A stretch of 9,799 bases of DNA, from NCBI GenBank assembly GCA_046482855.1, contig JAWOEH010000164.1, forward strand, positions 1-9,799, written 5' to 3'. Under the pieces are notes generated by a model. That model was not told where the DNA came from. It made no database searches and saw only the letters and a list, made by a program, of their open reading frames with translations. Origin of the DNA: CAYVSF01 sp046482855. Lineage in GTDB: Bacteria; Bacteroidota; Bacteroidia; Bacteroidales; UBA12077. Both the position numbers and the translations under genes were made by a program. Positions 1-5,853 of this stretch are shown in pieces; the stretch's first letter is position 1, and every line of letters begins with the position of its first letter.

Positions 1-1
1 G

Positions 2-409
2 ATGAAGCGCCGGCATGCCACAAACCTGTCGGAAGCCAGGTTACGGTTGTTGCAGAAGCTTTTGCAAACCCTTTTGTACAAGCAAAAGGGAGAACTGGTG
101 GGTGTGAAAAATGAAAAAGGGGAGCTTTTGGCTGTGGCGTTTCTGGTGCACAGCTTTCATCGGCTCATTTACTTAATGGCGGCAAGTACTGATGAGGGAA
201 AGCAAAAGCGTGCCATGTTTTATCTGGTGGAGCAATTGCTTGCGAATATGCCGCCGCAGTTCACCCTGTTCGATTTCGAGGGAGGCAATAACCCTAATTT
301 AGCCAGGTTTTTTCAAGGATTTGGCGCCGAGAAGGAGCCGATTCCCCTGTTTTATTCCAGTAGGCTACCACGGCCATTATCCCGGCTGCTACTCCGAAAG
401 CTCGTGTGA
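2..409 (+). CDS. FemAB-like GNAT-fold acyltransferase, C-terminal part (5' end outside window)
   Basis: The 135 visible residues look like the C-terminal GNAT lobe of FemAB-like or 'GNAT family N-acetyltransferase' proteins common in Bacteroidota polysaccharide clusters. A basic helix (about residues 10-30) leads into KGELVGVKNEKGELLAVAFL, the paired central strands. Then come a strand with YLMAAS, a helix with KRAMFYLVEQLL, and the near-C-terminal DFEGG...LARFFQGFGAE segment that is the family signature. Full-length members are about 300 residues, so the N-terminal half is missing and the methionine at position 2 is probably internal; the frame is open to the window edge. The likely role is transfer of an acyl or aminoacyl group to an amino sugar or similar acceptor in the cytoplasm during glycan synthesis; donor and acceptor cannot be read from the sequence. 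Its stop overlaps the next start (GTGA at 406-409), indicating co-translation with the deacetylase. Confidence 0.8.
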   Translation: MKRRHATNLSEARLRLLQKLLQTLLYKQKGELVGVKNEKGELLAVAFLVHSFHRLIYLMAASTDEGKQKRAMFYLVEQLLANMPPQFTLFDFEGGNNPNLARFFQGFGAEKEPIPLFYSSRLPRPLSRLLLRKLV

Positions 410-1410
410 AGTTTACTGATCTTGTAGAAATAGCTTATATTCGTTTTATCATGCACAACCACGGTAAATCCTTACCCATTTTCATGCCCTTCTATCATGC
501 GGTGGAAGAGGAGCCCCGGGCTTTTCAACGCCCCTGGTACCGTGTGCCCACACCCGCTGAGTTCGAAGGCGAACTGGAGATGATGCTTAAGCAATACCAG
601 CCCGTATCCTTTAGCGAGATGTTGCACCTGAAGCAGCAAGGCAAAATGCAGAAACAGGGAAAACCTTTGATGGTGCTCTCTTTCGACGACGGCCTGCAAA
701 GCATTTACCGGCATGTATTTCCCTTGCTACAACGGAAGGGGGTTCCGGCCATATGTTTTGTGAATGCTGCTTTTGTTAATAACCAGGCGCTTTTTTACCG
801 CTATAAAGTGGGGTTGTTGTGGCACCACATGCAAACCAACCAATCTGCCTGTAAATTGCTTGAGCAGAGCCACCTCTTTGCCGGGCAGAACCTTACGTCG
901 CCGGAATTCTGGCAATCACTTTCTCATAGCCATGAAGCACAGATAGATGAAGCCATGGCCCTTGTGGGCATTGATCTTACCGAATTCATGGAAACCGAAC
1001 AACCTTACATGACGTTGGAGCAGCTAAAGCAATTGCACGATGCAGGTTTCGAGATAGGCTCCCATGGGCACAATCATTGGCGTTATGCTGCGCTTACAGC
1101 CGATGAGCGGTTGGCCGATTACCAAAAAGGGCTGGCCTTTATCAAAACACACTTTCAACCCCAATATTTGTTGTTTGCGTTTCCCTTTACCGATGCAGGT
1201 TTGGCAAAAGCGGACATTGAGCAGCTTTTGCTACCCTCTGGAGCCGATTATCTGTTTGGCTGTGCCGGCCTCAAGCACGAAGTACATCCCCGACATTTTC
1301 AGCGGGTACCCATGGACGATTACAAACACCACCCCGCTGCTTTACGGACCATGCGGAACAGGTATCGAATAAAAAAGCTGATTGGGCGACACGTGGTCAG
1401 CCGTCGGTAG
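406..1410 (+). CDS. Polysaccharide deacetylase (NodB/CE4-type)
   Basis: This 334-residue protein has the NodB homology fold of carbohydrate esterase family 4, which removes N- or O-acetyl groups from sugars using a divalent metal. Motif 1 is SFDDG at residues 92-96, giving Asp94 as candidate catalytic base and Asp95 as a metal ligand. Motif 2 is SHGHNHW at 219-225, with His220 and His224 as the other two ligands; the usual Pro after the second His is Trp. The N-terminal PFYHAV (about 28-33) and NAAFVNNQALFYRYK (about 120-134) are typical of the Bacteroidota branch. There is no signal peptide or membrane helix, so it probably acts in the cytoplasm or at the inner membrane face. I chose the GTG at 406 because it overlaps the preceding stop and homologues, as I recall them, carry about 20-30 residues before the PFYH segment. 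ATG 451 is an alternative. Its 3' end overlaps the convergent sulfotransferase gene by 14 bp. Confidence 0.85.
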   Translation: MKFTDLVEIAYIRFIMHNHGKSLPIFMPFYHAVEEEPRAFQRPWYRVPTPAEFEGELEMMLKQYQPVSFSEMLHLKQQGKMQKQGKPLMVLSFDDGLQSIYRHVFPLLQRKGVPAICFVNAAFVNNQALFYRYKVGLLWHHMQTNQSACKLLEQSHLFAGQNLTSPEFWQSLSHSHEAQIDEAMALVGIDLTEFMETEQPYMTLEQLKQLHDAGFEIGSHGHNHWRYAALTADERLADYQKGLAFIKTHFQPQYLLFAFPFTDAGLAKADIEQLLLPSGADYLFGCAGLKHEVHPRHFQRVPMDDYKHHPAALRTMRNRYRIKKLIGRHVVSRR

Positions 1411-2299
1411 GAAAAAGCTGCCCGAATTCCCGTTGGAACTTAACCCTGTCTTTTGCCAAAAAAATCTCTGCGACCTCTCTCTCTTCGTCTGTTATGGGCG
1501 GATAGTTGGTTGGCTTTGCGTTGAGCTTTTTCAGCTTATCGATGGTGCCCGATTGCCAAATACGCTTCTTAACATGCTCAGGCAGCAGGCGCTTAAGCGA
1601 CCGCCGTACCGGATGTTCTCTATTTAAAAGGAGTTGCTGTAGATGCCCTGAACGGGTTGCCTGAGCTGCATTTTTTTGCGGTGCCACTTCAATTGTCTGA
1701 TACGAAATGCCCAGGTAGTCGTAAAGCTCATTAAAAAATGCCTGGGGTTCCTTTTTCATCGCTTCCAGGGTAAAGATCTTGACACACCCATGTGGAAAAT
1801 AGCTTAGCCACTGCTCCATATGTTTGTGGTACATGCTTGTGAGCAGGTGTGCCCGGTTGTTGTATGCCTGAATATTGGATTTGTCCAGCTCTTGTTGCTC
1901 CAGTTTCATCGAAGTGATGAAGTCGCGCGAGGCGGGCTCATAGCCATTGTTTTTGGCATATTGAAAGGAAGCATAAGCCCTGGCAACGGGCTCCCGCAAC
2001 ATTATCAGAATGCGCATCTTGGGGTTGTAGTTGGCAATGCGAGCAATGGCCTTGTGGTGGATAAACAGATAGGTATCGGCCGTGGCAACCACAGGCTCGC
2101 CCTTGTAGTGCGGGAAAAAATCGTGCAGAAACTCCGGTCCTTTCCTGTAGTGCTCATCTATCGAAAAGTAAGGGGGCTCTTTTTGCATGGAGAAGCAAAC
2201 CTGGGGATGTTGCGCCAATTGGTGACACAGCGAAGTGGTGCCCGCTCGTGCGGCTCCTACAAGCAGTGTATTTACCCGAAAATTTGTTGGTGTACCCAT
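1397..2299 (-). CDS. PAPS-dependent sulfotransferase (sulfotransferase domain protein)
   Basis: Counting from ATG at 2299, the 300-residue protein shows the two nucleotide-binding elements of the sulfotransferase family. The 5'-phosphosulfate loop is VGAARAGTTSL (about residues 14-24), after a strand (VNTLLV). The 3'-phosphate loop is MLREPVARAYASF (100-112), with Arg102 as the expected phosphate contact. KEPPYFS near residues 40-46 is also typical of bacterial members. It transfers sulfate from PAPS to an acceptor; in this setting a hydroxyl or amino group of a glycan is the likely target, but the acceptor is inferred only from the neighbours. There is no signal peptide or membrane segment. 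The frame can be extended to TTG at 2317, but that TTG lies inside a good -7 promoter element, so ATG 2299 is preferred. The gene is the only minus-strand gene in the polysaccharide half, convergent with the deacetylase and divergent from the glycosyltransferase, so it has its own promoter and could be regulated separately. Confidence 0.85.
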   Translation of the reverse strand: MGTPTNFRVNTLLVGAARAGTTSLCHQLAQHPQVCFSMQKEPPYFSIDEHYRKGPEFLHDFFPHYKGEPVVATADTYLFIHHKAIARIANYNPKMRILIMLREPVARAYASFQYAKNNGYEPASRDFITSMKLEQQELDKSNIQAYNNRAHLLTSMYHKHMEQWLSYFPHGCVKIFTLEAMKKEPQAFFNELYDYLGISYQTIEVAPQKNAAQATRSGHLQQLLLNREHPVRRSLKRLLPEHVKKRIWQSGTIDKLKKLNAKPTNYPPITDEEREVAEIFLAKDRVKFQREFGQLFPTDG

Positions 2300-2314
2300 A
2301 TCTTCTGTTTCGAA

Positions 2315-2322
2315 CAAATTTA
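2315..2322 (-). promoter_or_regulatory. Bacteroidota -7 promoter element for the sulfotransferase gene
   Basis: Read on the minus strand the bases are TAAATTTG, a full match to the Bacteroidota -7 consensus TAnnTTTG. About 22 bp upstream lies TTTC (2345-2348 reversed), a 3/4 match to the TTTG -33 element. Transcription would start near 2308, leaving a leader of about ten bases before ATG 2299. On the plus strand of the same 80-bp gap, TATTTTAG at 2363-2370 is a one-mismatch candidate -7 element for the glycosyltransferase starting at 2380; that second element is weak. Positions are inferred from consensus only. Confidence 0.45.
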
Positions 2323-2379
2323 GTTATCTTCGTTAAGGAATTCGGAAAGATCTGCCATTATTTATTTTAGCAAATTAGC

Positions 2380-3546
2380 ATGAGCCACCAGTTGCCGTAT
2401 GTTTTGCACGTAGCCTCGTGGTATCCCACAGTCGATAGGCCTTTTACGGGCGATTTTATTCAGCGCCATATTGAGGCCGTAAGTCCTGAGTTTTCCGGGT
2501 GCGTGTTGCATGTGCATCGATTGGAAAAAGATTCTCCGGCAAAGTGGCTTGTAGAACACCATGCACACTATCGCCTCTATTTGCGCTATTTCTCCTGTCG
2601 TTTCCGATGGTTTGTGCCGCTGCTGTATACTTTTTTCTATTTTCAGGGGTGTATAAAGATCTGCAAACAGCATGGTCGTCCGGCTATCTTGCATGTTCAT
2701 GTACTCAATCGACTGGCCCTTGTGGTCGGATGGTTGCAGCGCTGGTTAAAGGTGCCGCTCATCATTTCTGAACACTGGACAGGTTACCACGATAATCGAT
2801 TTGAAAAGTTGCCGACGCTGCAACAAATGGCCATGAAAAAGCTGGCTTTGCGTGCCCGGAGGATCTTACCGGTAACAGTACATTTGCAAAGAGCCATGGA
2901 AGAAAAAGGGCTGATTGGAAAGTATGCTGTGGTGCCTAATGTGGTGAATACGAGTTTGTTTCAATTCAATAGCTTGCGCAAGAATTTTATGAAATTTAAG
3001 TGGGTGCATGTTTCCAATTTGCGCGACAGCCATAAGAATGTATCGGGAATATTGCGTGTTTTTGCACGCTTTTTAAGGCATTACCCGGGCCATGAATTGC
3101 ACATTGTGCATTCCGATAAAAATAGTAGCCTTGAAAAATATGCCGAAGCGCTTCAGCTTCCCAACCAACTTGTGAAATTTCATGGTGCCATGGAGCATCA
3201 GCAGCTGGCTCCTTTCATGGCCAGTTGTCAGGCGCTGTTGTTGTTTAGCCATTTCGAGAATTTTCCTTGTGTTATCGCGGAAGCCTGGGCTGCCGGACTG
3301 CCTGTGGTAAGCAGCAACGTGGGCGGCATTCGTGAGCATCTGGACAAGAATAAAGGCGAACTGTGTGAAGCCGGAAATGAGCATTCGCTCTATCAATCAA
3401 TGGAGACTCTTTTTCAACGCTATTCGCAATTTTCCCATGACAGCATTCGCAGTTATGCCGTAAACCACTTTAGTAAAGAAGCTGTTGGTGCCAGGCTGGC
3501 TGAGCTGTATAAAAGTACACCTGATAATTCCCCGAAGAATGCTTAA
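2380..3546 (+). CDS. Glycosyltransferase family 4 (GT-B fold)
   Basis: This 388-residue protein has the GT-B layout of retaining GT4 enzymes, which transfer a sugar from a nucleotide-sugar donor onto a lipid-linked glycan at the cytoplasmic membrane face. The acceptor-binding N-domain opens with HVASWYP (about residues 10-16) and a glycine/aromatic loop FTGDFIQRH, a common GT4 start. A donor-domain Rossmann fold begins around residue 207 (KWVHVSNL). The diagnostic EX7E motif is Glu293 to Glu301 (ENFPCVIAE), followed by AWAAGLPVVSSNVGGIREHL, the usual donor-binding stretch. Length is normal for the family. ATG 2380 has no obvious Shine-Dalgarno sequence, as expected in this phylum. Its stop overlaps the flippase start by 8 bp (ATGCTTAA), so the two are translationally coupled. 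Donor, acceptor and linkage cannot be deduced. Confidence 0.9.
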   Translation: MSHQLPYVLHVASWYPTVDRPFTGDFIQRHIEAVSPEFSGCVLHVHRLEKDSPAKWLVEHHAHYRLYLRYFSCRFRWFVPLLYTFFYFQGCIKICKQHGRPAILHVHVLNRLALVVGWLQRWLKVPLIISEHWTGYHDNRFEKLPTLQQMAMKKLALRARRILPVTVHLQRAMEEKGLIGKYAVVPNVVNTSLFQFNSLRKNFMKFKWVHVSNLRDSHKNVSGILRVFARFLRHYPGHELHIVHSDKNSSLEKYAEALQLPNQLVKFHGAMEHQQLAPFMASCQALLLFSHFENFPCVIAEAWAAGLPVVSSNVGGIREHLDKNKGELCEAGNEHSLYQSMETLFQRYSQFSHDSIRSYAVNHFSKEAVGARLAELYKSTPDNSPKNA

Positions 3547-4804
3547 ACAGATTTTGCACACTCTTTTTAGCAAAGTAGCCCTTGGGGGATTTAACCTGTT
3601 GCTGGCTGTTATTCTTTCGCAGTACCTGGGTGCAAGCGGAAAAGGCGAGCAGGGTATCATCCTCACCACCATTTCATTGGCCGTTGTACTGGCGGGTGTT
3701 TTAGGTGCCGGTGGTCTTACCTATCTGGCGCCCCGTTTTCGTATTCACCTGCTCTATTGGCCATCGGTAGTGTTTTTACTTTTTGTGGCCATCGGTACCT
3801 GGGGCGTGTTAACCATTAGCAATTTTATTCCACAAGCGTACCATTTGCCGTTGGTTGTGCTGATAGTTTTGCAGGGAGCTTTTTCCTTGCATCAGGCTAT
3901 TTTGCAGAGTAACCGGCGTATTCAGCAAACCAACTATGCGGCTTTGCTGCAAATAGGAGGAACGCTGCTGGGGGCTGTTGTCTTTCTTTTCGGCAATATT
4001 GAACGTTCCGTTACGGGCTATCTGTATAGTTTGTTCGTAGGGTACTCGCTGGGCTTTGTGGCCTCCTTTGTCATGAGTTGGCCACTTCTGGCGGGCATTT
4101 TTGTGCCCATTCGGTTTTCGCATTTTTGGGTGGCTGTAAGACGCTCTTTCTATTATGGTGTATTCAACCAACTGGACATCTTTACACAAATGATAAGCTT
4201 CCGATTTGCCTATTATGTATTGCTAAAGTATGAAGATCTTTCAGTTGTGGGAGTTTATAGCAATGGAGTGGCATTGGTTGAAGCGGTTTGGCTTATTAGC
4301 AGAAGTTTGGCTATGGTGCAACATGCACACATTGTTAATTCGCGGATAAAGGCTTACAAGGTACAACTGACGCTTGCTTTTGCCCAATTGGCATTTGTTC
4401 TCTCCCTTTTGGCTGTTGCGCTACTGCTACTTATTCCTTCCGATTTTTATCAATGGCTCTTTGGCCCTGAGTTTGGTGGTGTAAGGGAGGTGATTGCCAG
4501 CCTTTCATTGGGCGTTGTGTTTTTCAGTATGTCATTTGTTTTTAGCGGTTATTTCTCGGGAGTTGGGAAACACAGGGTAAACACTAAAGCCAGTATTGCC
4601 GGCTTGCTTGTAACATTGACTGGCGTATGGCTGCTTATTCCGCTCTGGGGTATTTGGGGTGGGGGACTAACAGCTTCCTTTGCCTACATAACCACCACCC
4701 TCTTTAAATGGAAACAGCTGCAAAAGGATTCGCAGCTGCATCTCCGGGATCTTTTTCCCGGAAAGGATTTTGTCTCGCGCATCCGCGGCTTTGTGGATGC
4801 TTAA
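3539..4804 (+). CDS. Polysaccharide flippase (Wzx-like, MOP superfamily)
   Basis: From ATG 3539 this is a 421-residue, very hydrophobic protein with roughly 11-12 membrane segments by eye (for example about 12-30, 38-60, 70-92, 100-118, 130-150, 158-180, 290-310 and 365-385). The N-terminal block with LLLAVILSQYLGASGKGEQGI is the hallmark of oligosaccharide translocases of the MOP superfamily: a first helix ending in a YLG-x-x-xxGxxG-type turn before helix two. Such proteins flip undecaprenyl-linked oligosaccharides from the cytoplasmic to the periplasmic leaflet before polymerisation or transfer. The frame can be read upstream to TTG 3485, but that would lie deep within the glycosyltransferase gene, and the ATG overlapping its stop by 8 bp is much more likely. 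No Wzy polymerase or ligase is visible here; they may lie outside. The 3' end overlaps ftsE, on the other strand, by 4 bp. Confidence 0.85.
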   Translation: MLKQILHTLFSKVALGGFNLLLAVILSQYLGASGKGEQGIILTTISLAVVLAGVLGAGGLTYLAPRFRIHLLYWPSVVFLLFVAIGTWGVLTISNFIPQAYHLPLVVLIVLQGAFSLHQAILQSNRRIQQTNYAALLQIGGTLLGAVVFLFGNIERSVTGYLYSLFVGYSLGFVASFVMSWPLLAGIFVPIRFSHFWVAVRRSFYYGVFNQLDIFTQMISFRFAYYVLLKYEDLSVVGVYSNGVALVEAVWLISRSLAMVQHAHIVNSRIKAYKVQLTLAFAQLAFVLSLLAVALLLLIPSDFYQWLFGPEFGGVREVIASLSLGVVFFSMSFVFSGYFSGVGKHRVNTKASIAGLLVTLTGVWLLIPLWGIWGGGLTASFAYITTTLFKWKQLQKDSQLHLRDLFPGKDFVSRIRGFVDA

Positions 4805-5511
4805 ACTTTCAGGCTATCAAAGTCAATTTCTTTGGTATGATTTAGCTCATGTACCTCGCTATCCTCGAATCGTAGGGTGCGGGCATCAAATTTCTTTACC
4901 ATGTTGTAATCGTGTGTTGCCATGAGCACGGCGCGGCCGTTGTTGCTGATTTCAAACAGGAGCTTCATCAAATCTTCCGATGTTTCCGGATCAAGGTTTC
5001 CGGTGGGCTCATCGGCCAGAATGATCTCCGGATCGTTGAGTAAAGCCCGGGCAATTACTACGCGTTGTTGCTCTCCTCCGGAAAGTTGGTGGGGCATTTT
5101 GTAGCCTTTGTAGCTTAAATCCACACGCTCCAGCACACTTTGTATGCGTTCGCTGATTTCGGTCTTGTTTTTCCATCCTGTGGCTTTTAGGACAAATAGC
5201 AAGTTGTCGTAAACGGTTCGATCGGTCAGGAGTTTAAAATCCTGAAAAACGATGCCCAGTTTTCGGCGCAATTTGGGAATATTCTTCTGTTTTATGCGGG
5301 AGAGATTAAATCCGGCAGCAAACGCTTCGCCCTCGCGTACAGGTAATTCCGCATTAATTGTTTTTATCAGGGTGGATTTTCCTGAACCTACCTTCCCAAT
5401 GCAGTATACAAATTCACCTCGTTCAACAGTGAAAGAAACATCCTTAAGAACCAAGTGGTCCTGCTGAAACAGATTTGCGTGCGAAAAGTCAATAATTGTG
5501 TCCAAAGCCAT
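4801..5511 (-). CDS. ftsE: Cell-division ABC ATPase FtsE
   Basis: A 236-residue ABC nucleotide-binding protein with every catalytic element present: Walker A GKVGSGKST at residues 39-47, Q-loop Gln90, signature LSGGEQQR at 143-150, Walker B IILADEP at 163-169 (Glu168), D-loop NLD and switch His200 (ATHD). The stretch IVFQDFKLL-DRTVYDN at about 87-103 is what separates FtsE from LolD and MacB-type ATPases. In model bacteria FtsE drives FtsX, a membrane protein that controls periplasmic peptidoglycan hydrolases during division; it has no membrane segment and works on the cytoplasmic side. FtsX is not adjacent here, so it would have to be encoded elsewhere. The C-terminus runs about 15 residues beyond the E. 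coli protein. ATG 5511 overlaps the stop of the upstream 67-aa gene (TAATG), implying one transcript and coupled translation. Another lipoprotein-type ABC ATPase is possible but less likely. Confidence 0.88.
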   Translation of the reverse strand: MALDTIIDFSHANLFQQDHLVLKDVSFTVERGEFVYCIGKVGSGKSTLIKTINAELPVREGEAFAAGFNLSRIKQKNIPKLRRKLGIVFQDFKLLTDRTVYDNLLFVLKATGWKNKTEISERIQSVLERVDLSYKGYKMPHQLSGGEQQRVVIARALLNDPEIILADEPTGNLDPETSEDLMKLLFEISNNGRAVLMATHDYNMVKKFDARTLRFEDSEVHELNHTKEIDFDSLKV

Positions 5512-5714
5512 TAGATTTCAAGTTTTTTAATCACGCCATAGGGTAACGACTCAAGCTCCTTGATGAATGTATCCGGAACCTTTTTGCTCACCAGCTTATC
5601 CAATCCGGCAGCCAGCTGCTTTACATGAATATGTCCCATCAAAGCAAACCCTTCATCCCGAATCTGGATAAAGTCTGGTATCTTATTTGTACCCTTGGTT
5701 TTCAAGATATACAT
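5511..5714 (-). CDS. Uncharacterised small protein upstream of ftsE
   Basis: A 67-residue soluble protein starting MYILKTKGTNKIPDF and ending VIKKLEI. It has no signal peptide, membrane helix or cysteine pair, and no motif I can tie to a reaction. The pattern (short strand, IQIRDEGFALMGHIHV, an amphipathic helix with AAGLDKLVSKK, a second helix, terminal strand) suggests a small alpha/beta domain. From memory, proteins of this kind sit next to ftsE in many Bacteroidota and are sometimes labelled 'fructose-6-phosphate aldolase'. That label is not credible at this length: no Schiff-base lysine barrel could fit. The frame can begin at GTG 5720, but ATG 5714 fits the predicted transcription start better. 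It is the first gene of the ftsE operon, 1-bp overlap, so a role connected to FtsE is a reasonable guess only. Confidence 0.75.
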   Translation of the reverse strand: MYILKTKGTNKIPDFIQIRDEGFALMGHIHVKQLAAGLDKLVSKKVPDTFIKELESLPYGVIKKLEI

Positions 5715-5730
5715 TTGCACGTCGTTTTTA

Positions 5731-5738
5731 CAAAGCTA
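5731..5738 (-). promoter_or_regulatory. Bacteroidota -7 promoter element for the small gene-ftsE operon
   Basis: On the minus strand the bases read TAGCTTTG, a full match to TAnnTTTG. A TTTC at 5760-5763 (minus strand), 21 bp upstream, is a 3/4 match to the -33 TTTG. Transcription would begin near 5725, about ten bases before ATG 5714, which supports that start over GTG 5720. The -33 position overlaps the edge of the dyad at 5762-5783, so a protein bound there could affect this promoter. No equally good element is seen for the plus-strand TPR gene; the nearest is TAAATTTA at 5824-5831. Confidence 0.5.
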
Positions 5739-5761
5739 ACGATTTTTAAAATATTTTCTGA

Positions 5762-5783
5762 AATTAACAGTTTAATGTTAATT
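5762..5783. promoter_or_regulatory. Perfect 22-bp dyad, candidate operator
   Basis: Arms AATTAACA (5762-5769) and TGTTAATT (5776-5783) are exact inverted repeats around a 6-bp centre, GTTTAA. The dyad lies between the divergent ftsE-side and TPR-side operons, abutting the candidate -33 of the former. This arrangement fits a dimeric DNA-binding protein's site. The gap is A+T rich, so chance is not excluded, and no regulator gene is visible in the window to pair with it. Confidence 0.4.
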
Positions 5784-5802
5784 AAAAGCGCCTTCAGAAG
5801 AA

Positions 5803-5824
5803 AAGAAGAAGGTTTATTCTTCTT
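5803..5824. repeat. Second perfect 22-bp dyad (hairpin-capable)
   Basis: Arms AAGAAGAA (5803-5810) and TTCTTCTT (5817-5824) are exact inverted repeats around GGTTTA. The geometry is the same as the dyad at 5762-5783 (8-bp arms, 6-bp centre), and the centres are 41 bp apart, close to four helical turns. The right arm touches the weak -7 candidate TAAATTTA of the TPR gene, 30 bp before its ATG. It could be an operator or a small hairpin. No T-run follows on either strand, so an intrinsic terminator is unlikely. The arm sequence differs from the first dyad. Confidence 0.4.
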
Positions 5825-5853
5825 AAATTTAGGGCAAATTCAAGCGTACTATT

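Noticed and set aside
2300..2317. TTG 2317 as the sulfotransferase start
   Set aside because: The TTG is part of a full-match -7 promoter element, and the six extra residues are acidic and add nothing to the P-loop domain.
1820..2323. A 167-codon open frame on the plus strand opposite the sulfotransferase
   Set aside because: It is antisense to a gene with clear family motifs, has no recognisable domain, and its composition looks like reverse-strand translation.
2362..2700. A 112-codon minus-strand frame running into the divergent promoter gap
   Set aside because: It is entirely antisense to the 5' part of the GT4 gene and has no motif or signal peptide of interest.
3485..3538. TTG 3485 as the flippase start
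   Set aside because: It would overlap the preceding gene by over 60 bp and add polar residues before the first membrane helix; ATG 3539 gives a standard short overlap.
3397..3672. A 91-codon minus-strand frame across the glycosyltransferase-flippase junction
   Set aside because: It overlaps two well-supported coding regions on the other strand and shows no protein family features.
5803..5824. Intrinsic terminator
   Set aside because: The hairpin arms contain few G-C pairs and no T-run follows on either strand; it also lies upstream, not downstream, of the adjacent genes.
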